Positions 51,791-60,875 of a DNA stretch of 61,372 bases are shown here, piece after piece (the first letter of the stretch is position 1; each line of letters starts with the position of its first letter). Origin of the DNA: Actinomycetes bacterium. Lineage in GTDB: Bacteria; Actinomycetota; Acidimicrobiia; Acidimicrobiales; Ilumatobacteraceae. Under the pieces are notes generated by a model that was given only the letters and a program-made list of their open reading frames with translations, searched no databases and had not been told where the DNA came from. Where the stretch lies: the NCBI GenBank assembly GCA_025358125.1, contig JANYKS010000084.1, positions 1 through 61,372 on the forward strand, in the 5' to 3' direction. The translations under genes were made by a program, and so were the position numbers.

Positions 51791-52780
51791 ATGAACCGGT
51801 CACTCACACGACGAAATCGTCTCGTCTGCACGGCTGCCTGTCTTGCCACGGTCGTGTTCGCTGCAGGCGGATGCACGACCAATCAGACGATCGCCCAGCC
51901 GCGCACTACCGACACCGTTAAGATTTCTCCGGTCGTGGCAGGGACCGCGGCACCTGCGGTCACCGTCGGGCCGACCACGGCTGAAGCGCCGCCCGTCGTC
52001 GCCCCGGTCGCCGTCGCCCCGGTCGCCACCGAGGCTCCGACGACCACCGAGGCGCCGACGACCACCGAGGCGCCGACCACGACCACGGAACCTCCGACGA
52101 CGACCAGCACACTGCCGGCAAACATCGAGATCGTCGGATCCTTCCCGACGCCGATCGCGGCGGTCGGCTCGAGTAGTGGCCCGGACACCGCAGTCGTCCA
52201 GCTCCGTCTGCTCCAGCTCGGATTCTGGAACGGCGGTGCCGACGGCAAGTTCGGCCTCACCACCAAACAGGCCGTGATGGCCTTCCAGAAGTATCTCAAC
52301 CTCCCCGCCACCGGCTCGGTCGACAACGACACGGCGACATACCTGACGGCAATCGACACCAAAGCCCACGGGCAGGCCGACACCGGCAACCTGATCGAGA
52401 TCGACAAGGGCAAGCAGCTGCTGTTCGTCGTCGTCGACGGCAAGACGCAGTGGGTGTTCAACACCTCGACGGGAACAGGAAACGCGTACACGGCGGTCGA
52501 CAAGAAGACTCCCGGTGGCCCGCCCCTCACCGGTGTTTCGATCACGGCCGACGGATTGTGGAAGGTGGACCGCGAGCGGCCAGACGGCTGGTGGGACGGC
52601 GACCTCGGCAGGATCTACCGTCCGAAGTACTTCCATGGAGGTCAGGCTGTTCACGGCTCCAACGACGTTCCCAACTATCCGGCCTCCCACGGCTGTGTCC
52701 GTGTCTCGACCCAGGCGATGGATTTCATCTGGGACAACAACCTCATGCCGCTGAAGTCGGTCGTCTGGGTGCACGTCTGA
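51791..52780 (+). CDS. L,D-transpeptidase lipoprotein with peptidoglycan-binding domain
   Basis: A 329-residue exported protein. A signal peptide with lipobox FAAGGCTT near residue 28 leads to a Pro/Thr linker of about 80 residues including TEAPTT repeats. A PG_binding_1 domain (VVQLRLLQLGFWNGGADGKF) follows, then a YkuD catalytic domain with the active site AVHGSNDVPNYPASHGCVRV. The Cys attacks the stem peptide to make 3-3 cross-links. An in-frame start 150 bases upstream would ruin the signal peptide. It is convergent with the MBL-Rieske gene, the stops being 2 bases apart. Confidence 0.9.
   Translation: MNRSLTRRNRLVCTAACLATVVFAAGGCTTNQTIAQPRTTDTVKISPVVAGTAAPAVTVGPTTAEAPPVVAPVAVAPVATEAPTTTEAPTTTEAPTTTTEPPTTTSTLPANIEIVGSFPTPIAAVGSSSGPDTAVVQLRLLQLGFWNGGADGKFGLTTKQAVMAFQKYLNLPATGSVDNDTATYLTAIDTKAHGQADTGNLIEIDKGKQLLFVVVDGKTQWVFNTSTGTGNAYTAVDKKTPGGPPLTGVSITADGLWKVDRERPDGWWDGDLGRIYRPKYFHGGQAVHGSNDVPNYPASHGCVRVSTQAMDFIWDNNLMPLKSVVWVHV
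52028..52081 (+). repeat. 18-bp coding tandem repeat (TEAPTT)
   Basis: Three consecutive copies of an 18-bp unit encode TEAPTT in the linker of the L,D-transpeptidase lipoprotein. It is a typical extracellular spacer repeat; length variation would alter the reach of the anchored enzyme. Confidence 0.75.
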
Positions 52781-52782
52781 GC

Positions 52783-54345
52783 TCAGCTACGGGCTGTCGG
52801 CGCCCCATCCGCACGGCGGACGCGGAGACACCGGTCGGACGCAGTGAGGCACTGACCGGTGTTGAGATCGAAGCGCCAACCGTGGAGGGTGCAGATCAAC
52901 ACGTCGCCCTCGATCTCACCGAACACGCTCAGGTCCGCCTGGCGATGCGGGCAAGCCCGCTCCATGATGAACCCGCCGAGCTCGATCTCTTGATGCGCGT
53001 CGGGAGGATCCAGCTTCCGGCGCGCCTCGCTCTCGGCCCGGCGCATCCGCTCCACTGACAGGCTCTTGAAGAAGTTGTAGAGGTACTCGTTGAACGCGCC
53101 GGCTCGCCACGCGGTGAATCGGCACGACAGGAACAGGGCGTTGCTCCAGTCGACGGCGCGGTCAGCGACAACGGTTTCGACCAGCTCGCGCTGGATCTGA
53201 AAGCGGAAGTCGTGCTCGTCGCCGCGGAACTCGCGCACTTCGCCGGCGGGGAAGTCGATGACGATTGCCAGCTCGCCGAACCGCATCAGGCAGTTGGCGC
53301 CAACGGCTGCGCGCAGCGTCGGCGCCATCGCGAGCAGGGGTTCCCACCACGCCTTGAGGGTCTGGAGGAGATCCGACGTCGGCACATGCCAGCCGGCCTT
53401 GTGACGCAGCAGCCACGGCATCCAGTCGCGCTGATACGCGGCGAGGTAATCGGCCTTGGCGGCGAAGATCGCGTCCACTTCTGAATCGGGAAGTGGATGG
53501 CGCACGGTGCAACCCGCCGGCGAGATCTCTATCTGCGTGCCGGGGATGGCGAGTATGCCCGTACGCCCGGCTTTGTCGAGCAGGTCGATGAACGACGGCT
53601 GATCGGGAAAGATGGAGAGTTCGTCACCCGTGATCCGATTGAGGTGGAACAACGCTGGGTCGAGGAAGCACGGCGGTCCGGCGCTCGGCACCACGGCGCG
53701 GGCGTCGATCACGTCGACGTACTTCAATGCGCGCCTCGATTGACTCTCCACCTTCGCGTCGACGAGTTCGCGCATGCGCTCGGGCGGCTCGTCGTACACC
53801 ATTGGATACCAGATCGCCCCGCTGTATTGCAGCCAGTGCAGATCGACCGGACCATGGGCCCGCAGCGCGTCGAGGTCGGCCGTGCGACAGTCGTTCTGAT
53901 TCACGAGCCGCGTCTCACCATCACTGACGACGAGCGCCGAGTCGCCACCTGGGCCGTCGGTGATCGAGGTTTCGACGTGGATCGCGACCCGCAGCCCGCC
54001 GAGATCGATCTCCTCGCCGTCCATGGTGCGGATGATTTTCGTGAAGCCGAGGCCGCGCAAACGGCGCTCGAGCTCGTGCGTCGGAAAGCCTGGGATCAAG
54101 ACGGTGATGTCGCGGCTGATGTGATCAGCGAGCCAGACCTCGTCGAGGTGATCGCTGTGGAGATGGGACACATAGAGGTAGTCGGCATGCTCGATTCGAT
54201 CGAGCAGACCATCCGCGAGCTGATCGTTTCGCGGGAAGACGAACCAACTCCCGAAAAACGCGGGCTCAAACCAAGGATCGCAGACGATTGACCCGAATCG
54301 GGTCTCGATCAGGATGCCGGCATGACCGAGTGAGGTTGCCAGCAC
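52783..54345 (-). CDS. MBL-fold protein fused to a C-terminal Rieske domain
   Basis: A 520-residue protein. The N-terminal half is a UlaG-like metallo-beta-lactamase fold with SHLHSDHLDEVW, the H-x-H-x-D-H set. Near the end, MERACPHRQADLS with C-x-H and CTLHGWRFDL with C-x2-H form a Rieske 2Fe-2S site. The region between (about 260-440) is helical, without a known domain. The same two modules, in the opposite order, make up CMP-N-acetylneuraminate hydroxylase, so an electron-transfer hydroxylase role is conceivable. The GTG start at 54345 has no strong ribosome site. Substrate unknown. Confidence 0.8.
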   Translation of the reverse strand: MLATSLGHAGILIETRFGSIVCDPWFEPAFFGSWFVFPRNDQLADGLLDRIEHADYLYVSHLHSDHLDEVWLADHISRDITVLIPGFPTHELERRLRGLGFTKIIRTMDGEEIDLGGLRVAIHVETSITDGPGGDSALVVSDGETRLVNQNDCRTADLDALRAHGPVDLHWLQYSGAIWYPMVYDEPPERMRELVDAKVESQSRRALKYVDVIDARAVVPSAGPPCFLDPALFHLNRITGDELSIFPDQPSFIDLLDKAGRTGILAIPGTQIEISPAGCTVRHPLPDSEVDAIFAAKADYLAAYQRDWMPWLLRHKAGWHVPTSDLLQTLKAWWEPLLAMAPTLRAAVGANCLMRFGELAIVIDFPAGEVREFRGDEHDFRFQIQRELVETVVADRAVDWSNALFLSCRFTAWRAGAFNEYLYNFFKSLSVERMRRAESEARRKLDPPDAHQEIELGGFIMERACPHRQADLSVFGEIEGDVLICTLHGWRFDLNTGQCLTASDRCLRVRRADGAPTARS

Positions 54346-54357
54346 GGGCTTGGAGGG

Positions 54358-54954
54358 TCAGGCCGTCGGTGGGTTGGTGGTCTGCTGACCGCCCGTCGAG
54401 ACGTGCTCGGTCCATCCGCCACCGTCCCAGTAGCGCAGCTCGAACCGGCCGGCCGGGTCGGCGTACCAGCCAGCGGGAACCGACGGTGTGGCAACCGCGG
54501 CCGGTGCTGTCGCCGGCGCCGGCTGATAGGCAGCGGCTGGTTGTTGTTGCTGGCCGTACGACGCGGTATCTCCGATCTGTGCCATCGGCGTCGCGATGAC
54601 CGTGGCTGGCGCCGACGAGGCGCTCGGGGTACTGGCCACGGGCTCGGGCGCGACTGCCCAACCAGCCGGTTCGCTGACCGCGGGCTCTCGCTCCGGCTCC
54701 GGGGCCGCTGCAGCCGGCTCGGGAATGCCGGCCGAGCCCGTCTCGTGCATCTCGGCGGCCGGCGACGACGACTCTGCCTCTCCGGAACCCGAGCCGGCGA
54801 CAGCGGACGCCGAACGACTCAGGAACGCGGTGACATCGCCGCCTGTTGGGACGATGGCCACGACGGTCCAACCTTGTGTTGACTTCTCGGTGAGCTTGGT
54901 GGCAAGGCTCGCCGGGTCGTAGGACGATGAGCTGACGGTGACGTACTCGTTCAT
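54358..54954 (-). CDS. DUF2510 protein with Pro/Ala-rich linker
   Basis: A 198-residue protein. An N-terminal segment of about 45 residues (ASLATKLTEKSTQGWTVVAI) looks like a small alpha-beta domain; a long Ala/Pro/Ser linker follows and the C-terminal 30 residues (PAGWYADPAGRFELRYWDGG, WTEHV) are a DUF2510 domain, common in actinobacterial membrane or envelope proteins. It has no signal peptide or membrane helix. The gene ends 13 bases from the start of the MBL-Rieske gene on the same strand. Confidence 0.7.
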   Translation of the reverse strand: MNEYVTVSSSSYDPASLATKLTEKSTQGWTVVAIVPTGGDVTAFLSRSASAVAGSGSGEAESSSPAAEMHETGSAGIPEPAAAAPEPEREPAVSEPAGWAVAPEPVASTPSASSAPATVIATPMAQIGDTASYGQQQQPAAAYQPAPATAPAAVATPSVPAGWYADPAGRFELRYWDGGGWTEHVSTGGQQTTNPPTA

Positions 54955-55021
54955 GGAACGAGACTGTAGCCAGCGCTGAGCGCCCCTGCGTCCGTCATCT
55001 GAAATTGTCGCGTACCGCCGT

Positions 55022-55876
55022 TCAGGCGGGTGGCGCGACGAGTGCTGCCACGTCGGTGCCGGTCGGATCGCCGTCGTGCACGATCTCGCCGTCGCGCAGC
55101 GCGATGAGTCTCGAGACTTTCTCGACGTATCCGAGTTCGTGAGTGGCGACAACGAGAGTCGCGCCATCCTCTTCGGCCTGATCGAGCAGTTCGAGCAGTG
55201 CCGTCCGGCCGGCCGCGTCGAGGCCGACGAACGGCTCGTCGACGAGCAACAGGTCGAACGGGCGCACGAACGCGAGCGCGACCGCTGCCTTCTGGCGCAG
55301 CCCGCGACTGAACGTGTTCGGTAGGTCGTCGGCGCGTTCGTACAGGCCGAGGTGGCCGAGCAGATCGGCAGCGATCTGATCCCACTCCTCGACGCCATGA
55401 AGGCGGGAAATGTATTCGAGGTGTTCCCAGAGCGACAGGTCGTCGTAGAACGCAGGGGTGTCGGACAGGTAGGCGAGCGCACTGCGCGCCTGTGAGGTCC
55501 CCGATGCGTGGCCCATCACGTGGACGGTTCCGCCACTCGGGTCGAGCAATCCGGCGGCCATCCGGATGAACGTGGTCTTGCCGCTGCCATTGTGGCCGAC
55601 GACGGCGACGCGCTGGCCGATCGGCACCAGCAGCGTGAGCGGCGCGAGCGCTGGGCGGTCACCGTAGTTCTTGGTCAAGTCGTTCGCAGCGAGCGCGCCA
55701 CCGGTGACGGGCGCCGGCGAGCGAACCTCGATCGTGCGATCCGGCGCAGTCGTGTTCCGCTCGCGTGGGCTCATGGCGGGCGACTTCGTACGTGATGCCG
55801 CTAAGGCGGTCGTCGTCGCGAGGTCCGGCTTCGGATGGCGGCTCGCTGGCTTGGGGTGGCGACTCGGTTCGCTCAC
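55022..55876 (-). CDS. ABC transporter ATP-binding protein
   Basis: A 284-residue ATPase. Walker A GHNGSGKTTF, Walker B LLLVDEPFVGLD and the H-loop ATHELGYVEKV are present; the signature motif is FSRGLRQKAAVA (SRGLR in place of SGGQ), a form seen in ABC-2-type exporters. GTG 55876 overlaps the stop of the permease by 4 bases (GTGA) and gives an N-terminal extension of 34 residues with the duplicated element SRHPKP, absent if ATG 55774 is used. It works with the large permease encoded just upstream. Confidence 0.85.
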   Translation of the reverse strand: MSEPSRHPKPASRHPKPDLATTTALAASRTKSPAMSPRERNTTAPDRTIEVRSPAPVTGGALAANDLTKNYGDRPALAPLTLLVPIGQRVAVVGHNGSGKTTFIRMAAGLLDPSGGTVHVMGHASGTSQARSALAYLSDTPAFYDDLSLWEHLEYISRLHGVEEWDQIAADLLGHLGLYERADDLPNTFSRGLRQKAAVALAFVRPFDLLLVDEPFVGLDAAGRTALLELLDQAEEDGATLVVATHELGYVEKVSRLIALRDGEIVHDGDPTGTDVAALVAPPA

Positions 55877-57525
55877 GACGTACTCCTCGGCGATTGCGCC
55901 CGTGTGGCGCGCTGCTGCGCCGTGGCATCGCGCCCTTCGGCCATGATGCCCTTGATCTTCACCCGCCACTGATCGCGGCGGCGCACCCACCACCCGACCA
56001 GCGCGCAGAGGATCAACTGGGCGACGGCGAGGCGGATCGCGGCACCGAGTTCGGACGAGCCGGCGCGGTGGGCGCTGCGAACGAGGAGCACCCCGGCGCT
56101 CCCGATCACCGAGACCACGAGCGGCAGGAGCATTCTGACGATGGTGGTGAGTCCGCTCATCTCCGGCGGCAGCATCGTCTGCTCGACGGCCGCGCTGGTG
56201 ATGTCGGGTGCGTCCTTGACGATGCTGACGACCGCGCCTCCGGCGCCGAGCCACACGGTCGGCAACGCGAGAACGGCCGCCACCGCCGCCGCCCCTGCCG
56301 ACTTCTCTATCACTCCGACGGCTGCGACTGCGATGGCTGCGAACGGAACCAGGGCGACCATCGGGGCGATGGTGTGGCGGAGCAGCAGGTCGCCGCGTTC
56401 GTGGGGCAGCGACGACATCAGGTCCGGTTGATCGATCTCTTGCGAGAGCGGCTCCATCGACTCCATGCCGAGCAGGAACAGCAGGGCCCCGCTGACGAGG
56501 AACATCGCGGTGGTGCCCTTGTACGCGGCCACCTCGCTCGCCGCGGCACCGACAGCGAGAACCGACATCCGCAGCAGGCGCGACGCTGGGAAGCGCAGCA
56601 GGCTGTGCCAACCGCGGCGCCAGGTGACCGCCGAGCGTCCCGACCGGCGGATGCGGATCCATGGTCGGCTGCGGGTGTTCTCCTGGCTGAGCGCGCGGCG
56701 GAGCAACATCACTGTGCGCAGATCCTGCATCGTCACTGCGAACCGCAGTTGAGCGACGAGGCCGCTGCGGCGCGCGAGCGCGTCGAGCGATGTGCGACGC
56801 AGCAGCATCAACCCGACGACGACGAGCACCAACGTGAAGGCCGGCCCGGCGATATCGGCGCCGCGCTGACGCATACCCCACAGGGCGAAGCTGCCGTCGA
56901 GATTCGCCGGGCCGACGACGTGCTTCGCGATCGCCGCTCCCTGCCACGCCAACAAGACCACGCCGGTCGCGGTCGCCGCCCAGCGCGGTACGCGCAGCGC
57001 ATGGGCGACGAGCGCCCCGCCGATGAACAGCCCTGCGAGATTTGCGCCGACGGCCGCTCCGACGAGCGCCCATGATGCGACGCTGCCCGGAAGGCGCCGC
57101 CCGGCCAACTCGCCGGCCAACGCTCCGACCAGGGCACCACCGAAAGCTGCCGATCGTGCCCGCTGGACAGCCGGACGAAGCAGCGCGTGGCGCCTGTCGA
57201 CGGGGGAAAGCAGCACGTGGCGGACATCTGCCTCCTCGATCGCCAGCGGCCCACCGCGACTTCCGCTGCGCAGACCCGCTGCGAGGGCCACGACCGCCGT
57301 CATCCCGACAATGGCAGGGCCGTGACGGAACATGTCGGCGATCGTGCCGCCGGAAACCTTCGAATCCTTGACGAAGCCCGACGCCCACAGTGCAGTGCCA
57401 CCGAACGCAAACGCGACGAGGTAGACCCGGTACGCGGCTTCGAACCAATCGAGATCGGCCAACCTGTTCTTGCGCCGGGCGCGGCGGAGATCGCCGAGAG
57501 CGTCGTGTCCGATGGCTGATTCCAT
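55873..57525 (-). CDS. Large multi-pass membrane permease of the ABC exporter
   Basis: A 550-residue protein with about twelve hydrophobic helices in two groups (first around 30-230, second around 320-510) separated by a basic loop (RRALSQENTRSRPWIRIRRS). The start MESAIGHDALGDLRRARRKN is cytoplasmic. It has no ATPase motifs. Its coupling to the following ATPase gene identifies it as the transmembrane part of an exporter; a closer family is not recognised. It ends 12 bases from the rhodanese gene on the same strand. Confidence 0.75.
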   Translation of the reverse strand: MESAIGHDALGDLRRARRKNRLADLDWFEAAYRVYLVAFAFGGTALWASGFVKDSKVSGGTIADMFRHGPAIVGMTAVVALAAGLRSGSRGGPLAIEEADVRHVLLSPVDRRHALLRPAVQRARSAAFGGALVGALAGELAGRRLPGSVASWALVGAAVGANLAGLFIGGALVAHALRVPRWAATATGVVLLAWQGAAIAKHVVGPANLDGSFALWGMRQRGADIAGPAFTLVLVVVGLMLLRRTSLDALARRSGLVAQLRFAVTMQDLRTVMLLRRALSQENTRSRPWIRIRRSGRSAVTWRRGWHSLLRFPASRLLRMSVLAVGAAASEVAAYKGTTAMFLVSGALLFLLGMESMEPLSQEIDQPDLMSSLPHERGDLLLRHTIAPMVALVPFAAIAVAAVGVIEKSAGAAAVAAVLALPTVWLGAGGAVVSIVKDAPDITSAAVEQTMLPPEMSGLTTIVRMLLPLVVSVIGSAGVLLVRSAHRAGSSELGAAIRLAVAQLILCALVGWWVRRRDQWRVKIKGIMAEGRDATAQQRATRAQSPRSTS

Positions 57526-57537
57526 GCCGAAGCGACG

Positions 57538-58380
57538 CTACCGCCCGGTACCGAGTTCCACGTCCCGCCGCGGGTCCCCCGACCAGCCGCTGAAGCTCGC
57601 GACGTACAACCGCGCAGGTGGGAGGCCGGCCTGCTCCATTGCAAGAATGTTCATGCATGCCGACACACCACTGCCGCAATAGGTGACGACGCTCGAGCTG
57701 TCGCTGACACCCAAGTTGTTGAAATGCTGGCGCAGTTCGGCGGCGTCGGCGAACTTCGCGGTGGACGGGTCCAGCGTCGCCGACCACGGGGCGCTCACGG
57801 CCCCTGGTATGTGGCCGGGTCGGGGGTCGATGATCGTCGCTTGGCCGGTGAAGCGCTGATGCGCCCGCGCGTCGAGGACGAGGCCGTCGGCGGATATCGC
57901 CAGTGCCGCGACCTGGTCGGCGTCGGCGAAGCGATCCACCGGCCACTCGCACGGCGTGAAAATGAGGTGCTCCGCGATCGCACCGCTGCCGGTCATCAAT
58001 TCGCCGTGCCACAGTTGAATCCCGCCGTCGAGCACCGCTGCGTTGCGGCCGATCATCCGCAACATCACGGCCAGGCGGCCAGCGGTCATCCCGCCCGTGT
58101 CGTCATAGGCGATGACCGTGGAGTCGTCGCCGATGCCGAGTGATCCCATCGCCGTCGCGAAGTCCTCCGGCTCCGGGAACGGATGGCGCCCGGCCTCGGG
58201 TGCGAGACCGTGTGCAGCCAAGTCTCGTTCGAGATCGACGAAAACAGCCCCGGGGAGATGCCCCGACTCGTACACGTCGCGGCCGCTGTGTCCGTCGAGA
58301 TACCACCGCACGTCGGCGAGGACTGCGTCGGGATACCGGGCGAGGTCATCGATTGAAACGATCGGGGGCATTGTGGTCAT
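57538..58380 (-). CDS. Thiosulfate/3-mercaptopyruvate sulfurtransferase (rhodanese, SseA-like)
   Basis: A 280-residue two-domain rhodanese. The first, non-catalytic domain has DVRWYLDGHSGRDVYESGHL and GAVFVDLE; the second ends with the active-site loop VTYCGSGVSACM, where the Cys carries the persulfide. It moves sulfane sulfur to acceptors such as thiols or cyanide. ATG 58380 has GAGAA upstream; an in-frame start at 58461 would overlap the promoter of cydA. The gene is divergent from cydA with 80 bases between. Confidence 0.88.
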   Translation of the reverse strand: MTTMPPIVSIDDLARYPDAVLADVRWYLDGHSGRDVYESGHLPGAVFVDLERDLAAHGLAPEAGRHPFPEPEDFATAMGSLGIGDDSTVIAYDDTGGMTAGRLAVMLRMIGRNAAVLDGGIQLWHGELMTGSGAIAEHLIFTPCEWPVDRFADADQVAALAISADGLVLDARAHQRFTGQATIIDPRPGHIPGAVSAPWSATLDPSTAKFADAAELRQHFNNLGVSDSSSVVTYCGSGVSACMNILAMEQAGLPPARLYVASFSGWSGDPRRDVELGTGR

Positions 58381-58460
58381 GTGTTTCTCCAAGACGTTGT
58401 GTACCCAAAGTATCGTCCGGGCATACGGTGTCGTCGGGAACATCCGGAGCGGAGGTTGCA
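58381..58460. promoter_or_regulatory. Divergent promoter region of the rhodanese gene and cydAB
   Basis: 80 bases between divergent starts, with a lower-GC core around 58395-58415. It must carry both promoters. No redox-regulator palindrome such as Rex or ArcA boxes is clear by eye. GGAGG at 58451-58455 is the cydA ribosome site. Confidence 0.45.
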
Positions 58461-59846
58461 ATGCTTGGCGATGCCGGCCAGTTGATGGCAGCGAGATATC
58501 AGATGGCGGTTTCGCTCGGGTTCCACATCGTCTTGTCGTGCTTCGGGATGGCCTTCCCGGCGCTCATCTACCTGATCCACCGGCGTGGCCTGCGCGGCGA
58601 TGCCGATGCGCTCGTCCTCGCCAAGCGGTGGTCGAAGGCGGCTGCGGTGCTGTTCGCCGTCGGCGCAGTGTCGGGCACGGTGTTGAGCTTCGAGATGGGT
58701 CTGCTGTGGCCAGGCATGATGTCGAGATACGGCGACGTGATCGGTCTCCCGTTCGCGCTCGAGGGAATCGCGTTCTTCATCGAGGCGATCTTCATCGGCA
58801 TCTATCTCTTCGGCTGGGGCCGGATGTCGCCCAAGGTGCATCTCATGACCCTGATCCCGATGATCGCCGCCGGAGTCGTCGGCAGCTTCTGCATCGTCTC
58901 CGTCAACGCGTGGATGAACTCGCCCTCGGGCTTCCGGGTCGTCGGCGGCAGAGTCGTCGATATCGATCCGCTCGCGGCGATGTTCAACAACGCAGTCTGG
59001 CTGCAGTTCCTGCACATGTTCGTCGCCGCGTACATGGTCGTCGGATTCGTCGTCGCCGGCGTGTACGCGAGCGGCATGATCAAAGGTCGCCGCGACCGAC
59101 TGCACCGGCTCGGCTTCACGGCCGCATTCGCGATGGCGACCGTCGCCGCGCTCGTCCAACCGTTGATCGGTCATGTGGCCGGGATGCGTCTCGCCGAGCA
59201 TCAGCCGGCGAAACTGGCTGCTATGGAGTTGGCGCCGGTGACGGAGAAGAACGCGCCGCTCGTGATCGGGGGGATCCTCATCGACGGCGAGGTCCGGTAT
59301 GGGATCGAAATCCCCGGTCTGTCGTCGCTGCTCGCCCGCGGTTGGTTCAACCGGCCGGTTCCCGGTCTCGATCAGGTCCCCAAGGCCGATCGGCCACCGG
59401 CCAATGTGGTCCACAACTCGTTCCAGATCATGGTCGGGATCGGGACCGCGTTGGCACTGCTTCCGCCGTGGTTCTGGTGGCGCCGCCGTCGTGGCCGGAG
59501 ACCGATCGACTCGAACCGGTTCCTGCGGATTGCGGTGGTGGCCGGTCCGGCCGCGGTGCTCGCGTTGGAAGCAGGGTGGACCACCACCGAGGTCGGGCGA
59601 CAACCGTGGATCGTGCAGGATGTGTTGCGTGTCAAGGACGCCGTCACACCGAACGGCGGGATCTGGATCAGCCTCTCGGTCATCGTCGTGCTCTACCTCG
59701 CGCTCGGCATGATCACCGGCGCAACGTTGCGCTCGATGAGCCGCCGCTGGCGTGACAACGGCGAGATCGATCTGCCGACACCGTACGGACCACCCGCGCC
59801 GCCTGGGACGATGGCGGCGGCGGCGCAGAGAGTTTCCGGGCGATGA
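58461..59846 (+). CDS. cydA: Cytochrome bd ubiquinol oxidase subunit I
   Basis: A 461-residue membrane protein with nine helices, the catalytic subunit of the high-affinity terminal oxidase. His22 in AVSLGFHIVLSC corresponds to the heme b595 ligand His19 of E. coli; NAVWLQFLHMFVAAYM contains the heme b558 His, and WTTTEVGRQPWIVQ is the highly conserved GRQPW. The Q-loop is short. Start ATG 58461 has GGAGG upstream. The stop overlaps cydB by 4 bases. It would oxidise menaquinol and reduce O2 under low oxygen. Confidence 0.93.
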   Translation: MLGDAGQLMAARYQMAVSLGFHIVLSCFGMAFPALIYLIHRRGLRGDADALVLAKRWSKAAAVLFAVGAVSGTVLSFEMGLLWPGMMSRYGDVIGLPFALEGIAFFIEAIFIGIYLFGWGRMSPKVHLMTLIPMIAAGVVGSFCIVSVNAWMNSPSGFRVVGGRVVDIDPLAAMFNNAVWLQFLHMFVAAYMVVGFVVAGVYASGMIKGRRDRLHRLGFTAAFAMATVAALVQPLIGHVAGMRLAEHQPAKLAAMELAPVTEKNAPLVIGGILIDGEVRYGIEIPGLSSLLARGWFNRPVPGLDQVPKADRPPANVVHNSFQIMVGIGTALALLPPWFWWRRRRGRRPIDSNRFLRIAVVAGPAAVLALEAGWTTTEVGRQPWIVQDVLRVKDAVTPNGGIWISLSVIVVLYLALGMITGATLRSMSRRWRDNGEIDLPTPYGPPAPPGTMAAAAQRVSGR

Positions 59847-60856
59847 AGCTCGCCGACCTCTGCGCGGCGCTGATGTTCTTCGGTGTCGTCGCGTATGCGA
59901 TCTTCGCTGGGGCCGACTTCGGTAGTGGGGTCTGGGACCTCCTCGCCGGCAATGCCGACAGGGGGGGCGAACTGCGCGCCCAGATCGACGAGAGCATCGG
60001 CCCGGTGTGGGAGGCCAATCACGTCTGGCTGATCTACGTGCTCGTGTTCATGTGGACCGCGTTCCCGACGGCGTTCGCGGCGATGATCACAACCCTTTTC
60101 ATCCCGTTCATGTTCGTCGCTCTCGGTATCGTCATCCGCGGGTCGGGCTTCGCGTTCCGTAAGTTCGCGGCAACAATGACCCAGGCCAGGTTGTACGGAG
60201 TGGCGTTCGCGGCGTCGTCGCTGATCACTCCGTTCTTCCTCGGGATGATCGCGGGCGCGATCGCCGCCGGCCGGGTGCCTCTCACCGGCGGCGACCTGTG
60301 GAGCAGTTGGACCGGGCCGACATCGTGGATCGGCGGCGTGCTCGCCGTGCTGACATGCTCGTTCCTCGCCGCGACGTTCCTCGCAGCCGACGCCGCGCGG
60401 GGCGGCAACCACGCGCTGGGGGCGCAGTGTGGCCGCAAGGCGCTCGTGTCCGGGGTGTTGTCAGGCGCCGTCGCGATGATCGCGATCCTGCCGATCGAGC
60501 GCGATGCCAACACGCTCGCCGATGGCTTGCAGGGAAGGGCCGCGCCACTCGTCGTCGTCTCTGCGATCGCGGGGCTGTTCGCCCTCTGGCGGCTGCGGTT
60601 GCAGCGGTACGCGCGAGCACGAGTCGGTGCTGTGATCGCGGTGGCGTCCGTGGTCATCGGCTGGGGTGTTGCCCAGTATCCCTGGGTCCTCGTCGATCAT
60701 GCCAAGATCGCTGATGTTGCCGGCGCTCGCCCGACCCTTGTGGGCCTGCTGATCGTCTTCGCCATCGCGGCGGTGACGGCGGTGCCGTCGATGGTGTGGC
60801 TGTATCTGCTGGTCAACAGGCGTGAGTCGGATCATCGCATCACCGGGTCGAGCTGA
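59843..60856 (+). CDS. cydB: Cytochrome bd ubiquinol oxidase subunit II
   Basis: A 337-residue protein with eight membrane helices. The N-terminal FAGADFGSGVWDLL and the segments ESIGPVWEANHVWLIYVLV and FRKFAATM-type loop match CydB. It stabilises the oxidase with CydA. No CydX or CydDC exporter follows in the window. A slightly Arg-rich tail ends the protein. Confidence 0.92.
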   Translation: MKLADLCAALMFFGVVAYAIFAGADFGSGVWDLLAGNADRGGELRAQIDESIGPVWEANHVWLIYVLVFMWTAFPTAFAAMITTLFIPFMFVALGIVIRGSGFAFRKFAATMTQARLYGVAFAASSLITPFFLGMIAGAIAAGRVPLTGGDLWSSWTGPTSWIGGVLAVLTCSFLAATFLAADAARGGNHALGAQCGRKALVSGVLSGAVAMIAILPIERDANTLADGLQGRAAPLVVVSAIAGLFALWRLRLQRYARARVGAVIAVASVVIGWGVAQYPWVLVDHAKIADVAGARPTLVGLLIVFAIAAVTAVPSMVWLYLLVNRRESDHRITGSS

Positions 60857-60875
60857 AGGCCATACGATCGTGCCC

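Noticed and set aside
55877..58012. Open minus-strand frame of nearly 1000 codons continuing upstream of the ABC ATPase
   Set aside because: The part beyond GTG 55876 is Arg-rich and overlaps the permease and rhodanese genes in another frame; it is a GC-rich shadow.
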